Shown piece by piece: positions 50,604 to 58,807 of a DNA stretch of 64,000 nt. The position numbers and the translations under genes were made by a program. The stretch lies in NCBI RefSeq assembly GCF_009796285.1, contig NZ_CP047020.1, positions 8,990,001-9,054,000 of the forward strand, given 5' to 3'. This DNA is from Streptomyces broussonetiae. GTDB lineage: Bacteria; Actinomycetota; Actinomycetes; Streptomycetales; Streptomycetaceae. The notes under the pieces are model-generated. The model searched no databases and was not told where the DNA came from. It saw only the letters and a list, made by a program, of their open reading frames with translations. Numbering within the stretch: the first letter of the stretch is position 1; each line of letters begins with the position of its first letter.

Positions 50604-51569
50604 ATGGCAAGACACTGGCGAGCCGGCGCGGCCGGCCTGGCCGTCCTCGGCCTCACCCTCACGGCCTGCTCGGGGGCGAAGGTCGGCGACAGCACCGCCG
50701 CGGGCTCGAAGGCCTCGGGCGGCAAGTGCGGCACCTTCAACCTGGCCGTCAACCCGTGGGTGGGCTACGAGGCGGACGCGGCGGTCGTCGCGTACGTCGC
50801 GCAGCACGACCTCGGCTGTACGGTCAACAAGAAGGACCTGAAGGAGGAGATCGCCTGGCAGGGCTTCGGGACCGGTGAGGTCGACGCCGTCCTGGAGAAC
50901 TGGGGCCATGACGATCTGAAGAAGAAGTACATCACTGGCCAGAAGACCGCCGTCGAGGCGGGCCAGACCGGCAACAAGGGCGTCATCGGCTGGTTCGTGC
51001 CGCCGTGGCTGGCCAAGGCCCACCCGGACATCACCGACTGGCACAACCTCGACAAGTACGCGGCCGAGTTCAAGACCTCCGAATCGGGCGGCAAGGGCCA
51101 GCTCCTCGACGGCGACCCGTCGTACGTCACCAACGACGCGGCGCTGGTGAAGAACCTGAAGCTCGACTTCAAGGTGGTGTACGCGGGCAGCGAGACCGCG
51201 CTCATCCAGGCGTACCGGACAGCCGAGAAGAACAAGCAGTGGGTGATCGGCTACTTCTACGAGCCGCAGTGGTTCATGTCCGAGGTGCCGCTGGTCAAGG
51301 TGAACCTGCCGACGTACAAGGCGGGATGCGACGCCGACGCGGCCAAGGTCGCCTGCGACTATCCGGTGTACAACCTCGACAAGATCGTCAGCTCGAGCTT
51401 CGCCAGGTCGGGCGGTTCGGCGTACAACCTGGTGAAGAACTTCAACTGGACGAACGACGACCAGAACACGGTGGCCAAGTACATCGCGGTGGACAAGATG
51501 TCGGACGACGCCGCGGCCAAGAAGTGGGTCGACGCGAACCCCGACAAGGTCAAGGCCTGGCTGAAGTAG
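50604..51569 (+). CDS. Glycine betaine/choline-binding lipoprotein (ProX/OpuAC type)
   Basis: The 321-residue protein starts with a lipoprotein signal (RAGAAGLAVLGLTLTACSG, lipobox LTAC) and has an OpuAC-type fold: FNLAVNPWVGYEADAAVVAYVAQHDLGC, EEIAWQGFGTGEVDAVLENWGHDDLKK, IGWFVPPWLAKAHPD, VVYAGSETALIQAYRTAEKNKQWVIGYFYEPQW. Aromatic residues of the cage (Trp and Tyr) are present. It captures quaternary amines outside the membrane and hands them to the permease. A strong hairpin follows. Confidence 0.92.
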   Translation: MARHWRAGAAGLAVLGLTLTACSGAKVGDSTAAGSKASGGKCGTFNLAVNPWVGYEADAAVVAYVAQHDLGCTVNKKDLKEEIAWQGFGTGEVDAVLENWGHDDLKKKYITGQKTAVEAGQTGNKGVIGWFVPPWLAKAHPDITDWHNLDKYAAEFKTSESGGKGQLLDGDPSYVTNDAALVKNLKLDFKVVYAGSETALIQAYRTAEKNKQWVIGYFYEPQWFMSEVPLVKVNLPTYKAGCDADAAKVACDYPVYNLDKIVSSSFARSGGSAYNLVKNFNWTNDDQNTVAKYIAVDKMSDDAAAKKWVDANPDKVKAWLK

Positions 51570-51596
51570 CAGGGGCCGGAGGCTGCCGGTCGAACA

Positions 51597-51640
51597 CGCC
51601 CGGCAGGCGGTGCACCCATGTGCGCACCGCCTGCCGGGCG
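51597..51640 (+). terminator. Strong hairpin terminator after the transporter operon
   Basis: CGCCCGGCAGGCGGTGC and GCACCGCCTGCCGGGCG form a perfect 17-bp stem with a 10-base loop, 27 bases after the stop codon. Confidence 0.8.
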
Positions 51641-51731
51641 TTGCCGTGTTCCGGCCTGTTCTGCGACGTCACCGCCCCCTTGACACCCCTCCCCGGCGAC
51701 GGGCACATTGAGTTGCGCAGCCTGAATCGCG

Positions 51732-51746
51732 TTGCGCACACAGCAA
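51732..51746. promoter_or_regulatory. IclR-type site before the dimethylglycine oxidase gene
   Basis: TTGCG-N5-AGCAA, one mismatch from the consensus, about 30 bp upstream of the ATG. A further TTGCG half lies at 51713. Confidence 0.5.
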
Positions 51747-51777
51747 CTTGACCGGTCTCAAGTTCGGAGGTTGGGCG

Positions 51778-54216
51778 ATGGCGGGACCCCGAGTGGTGAT
51801 CATCGGAGCGGGTGTCGTGGGAGCGGCCCTGGCGGACGAGATCTCCGCACGCGGCTGGACCGAAGTGACCGTGGTCGATCAGGGCCCCCTCCCGGCCACC
51901 GGGGGATCCTCCTCGCACGCCCCCGGCCTGGTCTTCCAGACGAACCCCTCGAAGACCATGACCGAGCTGGCCCGCTACACCGTGGAGAAGTTCTGCTCAC
52001 TCGAGGTCGACGGCGAGCCCTGCTTCCTCCAGGTCGGCGGGCTCGAGGTGGCCACCGGTCCCGAGCGCCTCGCCGAACTCCACCGCCGCCACGGCTGGAT
52101 CACTGCCTGGGGCATCGAGGCACGCCTGCTCACCCCCGACGAATGCGTGGAGCAGCACCCGCTGGTCAACCGGGACAGGGTCCTTGGCGGTCTGCTCGTC
52201 CCCACCGACGGTCTCGCCAAGGCCGTCCTCGCCGTCGAGGCACAGATCCGCCGGGCCACCGGGCGCGGAGTGCGCTTCCTGGCCCGCCACGAGGTCCTCG
52301 ACGTGCGGCACGACGAGGGCCGCGTCACCGGCGTGCTGACCGACCAGGGCGAGATCCCCGCCGACATCGTCGTGTGCTGCGCCGGCATCTGGGGCCCCAA
52401 GATCGCCCGCATGGCCGGGATGAACCTGCCGCTCACCCCGCTCGCCCACCAGCTCGCCTGGACCGGCCCGGTCCCCGCCCTCGCCGGCCAGACCGAGGAG
52501 GCGGTCCGCCCGATCCTGCGCCACCAGGACGCCGACCTCTACTACCGCGACCGCTTCGACGGCCTCGGCATCGGCTACTACGGCCACCGGCCCATGCCGG
52601 TCTGCGCGGACGACATCCTCTCCGTGGACGAGGCCGAGGACATGCCCTCGGTCCTGAAGTTCACCGAGGAGGACTTCGAGGACGCCTGGACCGAGACGAA
52701 GTCCCTGCTGCCCGCGACCCGCGAAGCCAAGGTGGAGGAGGGCATCAACGGCCTGTTCTCCTTCACGACCGACGGCTACCCGCTGCTCGGCGAGTCCCCG
52801 GACGTCAAGGGCTTCTGGGTCGCCGAGGCCGTGTGGGTCACCCACTCGGCGGGCGTCGGCCGGGCCGTCGCCGAATGGCTGGTCGACGGCCACTGCTCCT
52901 CCTTCGACCTGCACGAGTGCGACGTCAACCGCTTCGAGCCGCACCAGCTGTCCCCGGAGTACGTCCTGGCCCGCGACTGCCAGAACTTCGTCGAGGTCTA
53001 CGACATCCTCCACCCCCTCCAGCCGTCCGGGAAGCCGCGTCCGATCCGCACCAGCCCCTTCTACGCCCGCCAGCAGGAACACGGTGCGTTCTTCCTGGAG
53101 GCGAACGGCTGGGAGCGCCCCCAGTGGTACGAGGCCAACGCGCCCCTGGCCGAGGGCCGCGACATCCCCGCCCCCAACGACTGGGCCGCACGCTACTGGT
53201 CGCGCGTCGTCGGCGCCGAGGCCCAGGTCACCCGTGAGAAGGTCGCCCTCTACGACATGACCGCTCTCAAGCGCCTGGAGGTGAGCGGCCCCGGTGCCGG
53301 CGGCTTCCTGGAGCGGCTGGTCACCGGCAAGGTCGCCAAGTCCGTCGGCTCGGTGACGTACACCCTGCTCCTGGACCACGACGGCGGGATCCGCAGTGAC
53401 ATCACGGTCGCCCGTCTCGCCCCTGACCGCTTCCAGGTCGGAGCCAACGGCAACCTCGACCTCGACTGGTTCACCCGCCACCTGCCCGCCGACGGCACGG
53501 TCCAGGTCCGCGACATCACCGCCGGCACCTGCTGCATCGGCCTGTGGGGCCCGCTCGCCCGCGAGGTGCTGCAGCCCCTCACCGACCAGGACTTCTCCAA
53601 CGACGGCCTCAAGTACTTCCGCGCCCGGCACGCCCACATCGGCAGCGTCCCGGTGACGGCCATGCGTCTGTCGTACGTCGGCGAGCTGGGCTGGGAGCTG
53701 TACACCACCGCCGACCTGGGCCAGAAGCTGTGGGACACCCTGTGGGCCGCGGCCGAACCGCTCGGCGGCATCGTCGCCGGCCGCGGCGCCTTCAACAGCC
53801 TCCGCCTGGAGAAGGGCTACCGGTCCTTCGGCACCGACATGACCTACGCGCACGACCCCTACGAGGCCGGCGTCGGCTTCGCCGTCAGGCTCGACAAGGG
53901 CGACTTCATCGGCAGGAACGCGCTGGTGCGCCGCAAGGCGGACGTACGGCGCAGGCTGTCCTGCCTCACCATCGAGGACCCGCAGGCGGTCGTCATGGGC
54001 AAGGAGCCGGTGTACGACGGCGACCGCGCCGTCGGCTACGTCACCAGCGCCGCCTACGGCTACACCGTCGGCAAGGGCATCGCCTACGCCTGGCTCCCGG
54101 CGGAGCTGGCCACCCCCGGCACCGCCGTGCACATCGGCTACTTCGACCAGCGCATCGAGGCCGTCGTCGCCGAGGAGCCGCTGTTCGACCCGTCCATGTC
54201 CCGCCTGCGCGGCTAG
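51778..54216 (+). CDS. Dimethylglycine oxidase/dehydrogenase-like flavoprotein with GcvT domain
   Basis: The 812-residue protein has an FAD domain (VVIIGAGVVGAALADEISARGW; SSSHAPGLVFQTNPS), a DAO-type substrate domain to about residue 370, a linking FAO domain (FVEVYDILHPLQPS) and a GcvT/aminomethyltransferase domain from about 430 (VALYDMTALKRLEVSGPGAGGFLERLVTG; GELGWELYTTADLGQKLWDTLW; AGRGAFNSLRLEKGYRSFGTDM). This is the architecture of dimethylglycine oxidase, which demethylates dimethylglycine to sarcosine and passes the methylene group to tetrahydrofolate or releases formaldehyde. ATG 51778 follows CGGAGGTTGGGCG; TTG 51748 is upstream but lacks this. It completes the betaine route started by the Rieske enzyme. 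Confidence 0.9.
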   Translation: MAGPRVVIIGAGVVGAALADEISARGWTEVTVVDQGPLPATGGSSSHAPGLVFQTNPSKTMTELARYTVEKFCSLEVDGEPCFLQVGGLEVATGPERLAELHRRHGWITAWGIEARLLTPDECVEQHPLVNRDRVLGGLLVPTDGLAKAVLAVEAQIRRATGRGVRFLARHEVLDVRHDEGRVTGVLTDQGEIPADIVVCCAGIWGPKIARMAGMNLPLTPLAHQLAWTGPVPALAGQTEEAVRPILRHQDADLYYRDRFDGLGIGYYGHRPMPVCADDILSVDEAEDMPSVLKFTEEDFEDAWTETKSLLPATREAKVEEGINGLFSFTTDGYPLLGESPDVKGFWVAEAVWVTHSAGVGRAVAEWLVDGHCSSFDLHECDVNRFEPHQLSPEYVLARDCQNFVEVYDILHPLQPSGKPRPIRTSPFYARQQEHGAFFLEANGWERPQWYEANAPLAEGRDIPAPNDWAARYWSRVVGAEAQVTREKVALYDMTALKRLEVSGPGAGGFLERLVTGKVAKSVGSVTYTLLLDHDGGIRSDITVARLAPDRFQVGANGNLDLDWFTRHLPADGTVQVRDITAGTCCIGLWGPLAREVLQPLTDQDFSNDGLKYFRARHAHIGSVPVTAMRLSYVGELGWELYTTADLGQKLWDTLWAAAEPLGGIVAGRGAFNSLRLEKGYRSFGTDMTYAHDPYEAGVGFAVRLDKGDFIGRNALVRRKADVRRRLSCLTIEDPQAVVMGKEPVYDGDRAVGYVTSAAYGYTVGKGIAYAWLPAELATPGTAVHIGYFDQRIEAVVAEEPLFDPSMSRLRG

Positions 54217-54319
54217 CGGAGAGGAAGGAACACGGCGGTCCGAGGCGAACTCGCCGGGCAAACGGCACAGTTGACGGCCCTCGCCGATGACGGCAGCCGG
54301 CCCGGGCGGGCCGCCGTAC

Positions 54320-55864
54320 TCAGCCGGACAACCGGGAGCGCAGCAGCCGCTTGTCCGGCTTGCCCGCCGCCGTCAGCGGGATGGCGGGCACCAGGTGCAG
54401 GGCGTCGGGAGCGCAGAGGCGGCCCTTGCGCGCGGTGACGAAGTCGCGGATCTCCTGCAGGGTGGGCCGCTGTCCGTCGACGGGCACGACAGCGGCGTGG
54501 ACGTGTTCCACCGACTCCTCGTCCCGGCTGCCGTAGACCGCGCACCGGGCGACGGCCGGGTGGCCCAACAGCAGGTCCTCCAGCTCCGCCGGATAGACAT
54601 GGCCCCCTACGACCACGATCATCTCCTTGATCCGGTCCACGATGTAGAGGTAGCCGTGCTCGTCGAGCAGGCCGACGTCACCGGTGCGCACCCAGCCGTC
54701 CCGCAGCACCTCGGCGGTCAGCTCAGGCTGCCTCCAGTAGCCCTGCATCACATAGGGCGAGCGCACCTGCACTTCGCCGCGTTCCCCGGTGGGCAGCATG
54801 GTGCCGTCGGCGTCCCGGACGGCGATCTCCACGCCGGGCAGGGCCCTGCCGACCGTCAGCTGTCCGCCGGGGCCGGTCACCTCGTGGTCCTCGGGGCGAG
54901 CCTCGGTGATCATCTGCGCCTCGGACTGCCCGTACAGGCCGTAGAGCACGGGCCCCAGGACCTCGGCCGCCCGGCGCAGCCTGGCCGGTGAGGCGGCGGT
55001 GCCGCCGTAGCTGATCCGGGACAGGCTGGACAGATCGGTGCGGGGCAGCTCCGGGTGGTCCAGCAACTGGTAGAGCAGGGGCGGCAACAGCCAGATGTGG
55101 GTGATGCGTTCGCGCTCGATCGCGGCCAGCACGTCCGCGGGCTCGAAAGCGTGCCGCAGGACCACCGAGCCGCCCTGGTGGAGCGCCCGGTCGGCGAAGA
55201 TGCCGGCGAGGTGGGCGAGCGAGGTGCAGGCCAGAAAGCGGGGCGGGTCACCGGCGCCGGTGAGCGGGTGGTCCAGGCTTCGCCGGTAGGGGCCGTGGGT
55301 CATCCGGATGCCCTTGGGGATGCCGGTGGTTCCGCCGGTGTGCCGGATGCACCAGTCGTCGTCCGGGCCCACGGGAGCGGCCATCGGCCGCGCCGGGCGC
55401 CGGGCGGCCGCGGCCAGGACGTCCTCGGCGAAGCCGCCCGGTCCCAGGGAAAGCGCCGGAGGGACGCCGGGGAGCTGTGACAACTCCTGTGCAGCGTCGA
55501 TCCGTTGGCCGTCCACGAGCAGCAGGGAGGAGTCCACGCTCGCCATCACGCGGGCCATGACGGGCGGGCTCGTGCCCTCGTAGAGGCAGACCACCCGGGC
55601 CCCGGCCAGATTGGCGGCATAGCGGGCGACGAGCGCCTCGGCGGTGTTGCCGGTGAGCAGGGTGACCGTGGCGCCGCGGCCCACCCCGCGCTCCGTCAGC
55701 TCCCCGCCGAGCCGGTGCACCCGGTCCCGGAACTCGCCCGCGCTGATCACGAGCCCCTCGGCGGTCGTGACGGCCGCCCGTGACGGTTCGGCGGAGAGCA
55801 CGTCGAGGATGGTCTCCACATAGCCGAGGAAACCGCCGCCCGCGGTGGCGTGTTGCCGACTCAT
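54320..55864 (-). CDS. AMP-binding acyl-CoA ligase family protein
   Basis: The 514-residue adenylate-forming enzyme shows the A3 motif IRHTGGTTGIPKGI, GLYGQSEAQ (A5), WVRTGDVGLLDEHGYLYIVDRIKEMIVVVGG (A7-A8) with the PAELE segment, and the C-terminal Lys of LTAAGKPDKRLLRSRL. It activates a carboxylic acid as AMP ester, then as CoA thioester. The closest styles are medium-chain fatty-acid CoA ligases. The substrate is unknown. It is on the other strand from the dimethylglycine gene and not obviously in the betaine pathway. Confidence 0.87.
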   Translation of the reverse strand: MSRQHATAGGGFLGYVETILDVLSAEPSRAAVTTAEGLVISAGEFRDRVHRLGGELTERGVGRGATVTLLTGNTAEALVARYAANLAGARVVCLYEGTSPPVMARVMASVDSSLLLVDGQRIDAAQELSQLPGVPPALSLGPGGFAEDVLAAAARRPARPMAAPVGPDDDWCIRHTGGTTGIPKGIRMTHGPYRRSLDHPLTGAGDPPRFLACTSLAHLAGIFADRALHQGGSVVLRHAFEPADVLAAIERERITHIWLLPPLLYQLLDHPELPRTDLSSLSRISYGGTAASPARLRRAAEVLGPVLYGLYGQSEAQMITEARPEDHEVTGPGGQLTVGRALPGVEIAVRDADGTMLPTGERGEVQVRSPYVMQGYWRQPELTAEVLRDGWVRTGDVGLLDEHGYLYIVDRIKEMIVVVGGHVYPAELEDLLLGHPAVARCAVYGSRDEESVEHVHAAVVPVDGQRPTLQEIRDFVTARKGRLCAPDALHLVPAIPLTAAGKPDKRLLRSRLSG

Positions 55865-55987
55865 GTCTCTTCTCCCGTGTCGGAACCGGTGGACGCCCTC
55901 GACGCTAGTTCCGACCGTTCATACCTTCCACGACCTGATAGGCCATGTGCTCATGACCTGTGGAGCATGAGCCCTGCCGCGGCCGGG

Positions 55988-56797
55988 TCAGGTGGGGGTC
56001 CGGCCCAGGTAACCCATCCGGTGGCTGATCTCCTCCGCGCCCTTGATCAGTACGGGCGCCAGTTCGTGGAGGCGCTCCTCGGTGAAGCGGTACGCCGGCC
56101 CGGACGCGCTCAGGGCGGCGATGACCTCGCCGTCACGGGAACGGATCGGGGCGGCCACGGCGTGCAGCCCGATCTCCAGTTCCTCCAGCGTCACCGCGTA
56201 GCCGCGCTCGCGGGCCTCGGAGAGGTTCTTCTCGAGCTTCGTCCTGGCGGTCAGGGTGTGCGGGGTCAGCTTCCGCAGCCCGGAGGCCGCCAGCACACGG
56301 GCCCGCTGCTTCGTCGTCAGGTGGGCCAGCAGGATCTTGCCGCTGGACGTGGCGTGCACCGGGGTGAGCTGCCCGACCCAGTTGTGTGTGCCGACCGCGC
56401 CGGGACCGCGCACCTGGTAGAGGTTGACCGCGTAATGCTCCTGCAGGACCGCGATGTTGACGGTCTCGCCGATCTCCTCTATCAGCCGCTCGCACACCAC
56501 CCGGCCCTGCTGGGTGACGTCGAGTCGGCCGGTGACGGCGCCCGCGAGGCGTACGATCCCGAACCCCAGCCGGTACTTGCCCCGCTCGGCCGTCTGCTCG
56601 ACCAGGCCACGTGCCTCGAGCGCGCCGAGCAGGCGGAACGCGGTCGACTTGTGGACGTCGATCTCGGCGGCGACCTCGCTGACGCCCGCCTCGCCGCGCT
56701 GGGCGAGGATCTCCAGGACACTGACGGCACGGTCGACGGACTGCACCCCGCCGGCCGACGAGCCTGCTGTTTCGCCATCTGCAACGTTGTTGCTCAT
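55988..56797 (-). CDS. Second IclR-family regulator, paralogue of the one at 43.3 kb
   Basis: The 269-residue protein repeats nearly the same text as the IclR at 43297: SVDRAVSVLEILAQRGEAGVSEVAAEIDVHKSTAFRLLGALEARGLVEQ, RLAGAVTGRLDVTQQGRVVCERLIEEIGETVNIAV, NWVGQLTPVHATSSGKILLAHL. Differences are scattered in the effector domain. The DNA-recognition helix (HKSTAFRLLGALEARG) is identical, so both should see the same operator. The ATG at 56797 lies within TTGCT-N5-CGCAA. It may control the acyl-CoA ligase downstream on the same strand (124 bp) as well as the betaine genes. Confidence 0.9.
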   Translation of the reverse strand: MSNNVADGETAGSSAGGVQSVDRAVSVLEILAQRGEAGVSEVAAEIDVHKSTAFRLLGALEARGLVEQTAERGKYRLGFGIVRLAGAVTGRLDVTQQGRVVCERLIEEIGETVNIAVLQEHYAVNLYQVRGPGAVGTHNWVGQLTPVHATSSGKILLAHLTTKQRARVLAASGLRKLTPHTLTARTKLEKNLSEARERGYAVTLEELEIGLHAVAAPIRSRDGEVIAALSASGPAYRFTEERLHELAPVLIKGAEEISHRMGYLGRTPT

Positions 56798-56804
56798 GGC
56801 GCAA
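56790..56804. promoter_or_regulatory. IclR-type site over the second IclR start codon
   Basis: TTGCT-N5-CGCAA, one mismatch from the consensus, followed by ACTATACGC. The same layout is found at the first IclR gene (44087). Confidence 0.55.
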
Positions 56805-56904
56805 CTATACGCACTGGCGTGTCCGAAACCCGGCCAGGCCGGTATACCACGGTGCGACAGCGTGCGCAGCCTGCCGGCCCGTTCGCCAGGCGAGCGGACG
56901 CCGC

Positions 56905-57128
56905 TCGTCTGGCCCGCCGGCAGGGACCTGCGGCGCATTCCGGTGCACAACCCGACGCCGGTCTACCCCCACTCCCTGCTCTGGCGCGCGGACAACTCCC
57001 ACCCCGCGCTAGCCGCCCTGCGCACCTACCTGGCGGCCGTACGGCCGAACCGCACCGACGAGCCGACCTGGGTACCGCCGTGGGCCCGGAGCGGCTGCTC
57101 GGGGGCCACGGCCCGGCACGTTCAGTGA
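56905..57128 (+). pseudogene. C-terminal remnant of a LysR-type regulator
   Basis: The frame reads LVWPAGRDLRRIPVHNPTPVYPHSLLWRADNSHPALAALRTYLAA, which matches the end of LysR substrate-binding domains (V.NPTPVYP.SL.WR.DN.HP.L..L). The rest of the gene, including the helix-turn-helix, is missing upstream, where the divergent IclR gene begins. Confidence 0.6.
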
Positions 57129-57505
57129 ACCGGTGTCCGCACACCGGTGTCACCCAACAGCCGCCGGGCAGAAGGTGCGGGCGGCGGACACCGTGGCGCG
57201 GAGGCCTTCGGGGGCGGGCCACCGCAGTGTGCTCCAAAGCCTTCCGTGCCACGAGACGGCCGGCGGTTTTGAACGCCGCCTCACTGGAGCCGAACGTGTC
57301 GGCCCGGGCGTGCCGCGGTACCACCCTGGCGGCGGTCACGACGCCGTGCTCCGGCAGGCCCAACTGCTCCCTGATCCCCTCGGCGAGCGGGGCGAGGAAG
57401 CGCGGCAGATCCTCGGCGGGTTCGTACTCCACGTGCCGGCATGGGATCGCCGGCGTGGCGTCGATGCGCTCGCCGGTCGGTGACGTCCCTCCTGCGCGGC
57501 CCGAT
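57129..57505. other. Gene-free stretch with unassigned coding-like text
   Basis: About 375 bp. On the minus strand a frame reads RHVEYEPAEDLPRFLAPLAEG, IREQLGLPEHGVVTAARVVPRHARADTFGSS, which has good codon bias, but it lacks a clear start and has no known family. It may be an eroded gene. No promoter or RNA feature was recognised. Confidence 0.3.
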
Positions 57506-58126
57506 TCAGGAACTCCCGCCCTCCGTGCCGTAGTACAGCCCGAGGAACTCCTCCATCGCCGCGTCGACACCGGCACGGTCACCGGTGGCGAGCAGGTCGA
57601 GGAGCAGGCCGCGGATGGTGGCGAGCCCCAGTCTGGCGCGGTTGCGGGCCGCAGCAGGATCCGCTCCTGCTGCCACCTCGGCGGCCACGTGCGGCTCCAG
57701 CCAGTCCGTCACGAGCCCTTCCAGGACCGGGAGGGCCTCGGGGCGGCCCCGTAGCGCCTGCCCGCAGATCTCGAAGAAGAGCCGTTCCTGGCCGGCCAGT
57801 TCGGGGTCGGCCAGCTGTTGCCACAGCCGGCGCGCGGCATCGGCGGGTGAGAGGCCCGGCTCCGCGCGGAGCCGGGCCAGCAGCTCGCGCTGGCGCCGCT
57901 CCGACGTCCGGACGATCTCGACGAGCAACTGCTCCTTGGAGCCGAAGTAGTGGATCAACATGCGGTGACTGACGCCGATCGCGGTGCCCAGGCGGCGCAG
58001 ACTCAGGTCCGAGATGCCGTGTTCCGCCACGTGATCGGCGGCCGCGTCCACCAGTTGGGCACGCCGGTCCCCGTCGGTGCCGCGCGCGGTCCCGGTCCTG
58101 GGATGCGAGTCGCCCGTATTCGTCAC
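57506..58126 (-). CDS. TetR-family repressor
   Basis: The 206-residue protein has the N-terminal helix-turn-helix RRAQLVDAAADHVAEHGISDLSLRRLGTAIGVSHRMLIHYFGSKEQLLVEIVRT and a helical ligand domain. GTG 58126 was taken as start (VTNTGDSHPRTGTARGT); longer frames overlap the operator. It is divergent from the SRPBCC gene, with two palindromes between them, so it very likely represses both. Confidence 0.9.
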   Translation of the reverse strand: MTNTGDSHPRTGTARGTDGDRRAQLVDAAADHVAEHGISDLSLRRLGTAIGVSHRMLIHYFGSKEQLLVEIVRTSERRQRELLARLRAEPGLSPADAARRLWQQLADPELAGQERLFFEICGQALRGRPEALPVLEGLVTDWLEPHVAAEVAAGADPAAARNRARLGLATIRGLLLDLLATGDRAGVDAAMEEFLGLYYGTEGGSS

Positions 58127-58131
58127 AGCAT

Positions 58132-58174
58132 GAGTGTACCGATTGGTACACTCCGCATGTACCGTGTGGTACAT
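58132..58174. promoter_or_regulatory. TetR operator: two GTACC-N4-GGTAC palindromes
   Basis: GAGTGTACC and GGTACACTC flank GATT at 58132-58153, and ATGTACC and GGTACAT flank GTGT at 58157-58174. Both have the core GTACC-N4-GGTAC and are about 21-25 bp apart centre to centre, as in TetR (QacR/TtgR-like) operators. The second covers the ATG of the divergent gene. Confidence 0.75.
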
Positions 58175-58637
58175 GAAGCCTGTCACCGTGTCGATCGCCG
58201 TACCGCAGACGCCCGAGCAGGTCTACGACTTCCTCGATGTCATGGCTCATCACGAGCGCTTCACCGACCACTACCTGACCAACTGGCGCCACAGCGGCCC
58301 CGGTCGTGGCATCGGATCGGGCGCCACCGTCACCGCCGTGCTGGCCGGCACGAAGAGCGACGTCGACGTCGAGGTCGTCGAGGCCGACAGGCCGCGGCGC
58401 CTCGTCGAGCGCAACGTCAGTGCGGCCGGCCGGCGTCTGGCCCACGGCACCTACACCATCGAACCGCTGCCCACCGGTGGGAGCCGGGTCTCGTTCACGT
58501 ACGCCTGGACGCGCGCCCCGCTCGCCGACCGAGTGGTGGCCCCCCTCGTCCGGGCCATCATGCGCAGCGCCAACCACACGGTGCTGCAACGCCTGGCCGA
58601 GGAACTGGCCCGCCACGTGTCCACCGCCGGCTCCTGA
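58173..58637 (+). CDS. SRPBCC (START-like) ligand-binding protein
   Basis: The 154-residue protein starts MKPVTVSIAVPQTPEQVYDFLDVMAHHERFTDHYLTNW, with GSGATVTAVLAGTKSDVDVEVVEADRPRRLVERNVSAAGRRLAHGTYTIEPLPTGGSRVSFTYAWTRAPLADR, a polyketide cyclase/SRPBCC pattern. It may bind a hydrophobic ligand. The ATG at 58173 is inside the TetR palindrome. It is followed by the hydrolase gene after 170 bp. Confidence 0.85.
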   Translation: MKPVTVSIAVPQTPEQVYDFLDVMAHHERFTDHYLTNWRHSGPGRGIGSGATVTAVLAGTKSDVDVEVVEADRPRRLVERNVSAAGRRLAHGTYTIEPLPTGGSRVSFTYAWTRAPLADRVVAPLVRAIMRSANHTVLQRLAEELARHVSTAGS

Positions 58638-58807
58638 CAGCGTCGTACGACCGGGAACCCGCCCTTGGCCGCGCAGGTTTACACCACATCTCCATCCCTG
58701 GTCTGACGCCCCGGGGCACCGTTGCCTGCGAAGCTGGTCACCACCGGCAAGCCCACAGCAGACCACAGGGGACCAGGGTTTGCCGGAGGGGGACGCACGG
58801 GGGACAC

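Noticed and set aside
57133..57483. Plus-strand frame of 116 codons after the LysR tail
   Set aside because: No domain, poor codon-position pattern, and an opposite-strand frame there is equally open.
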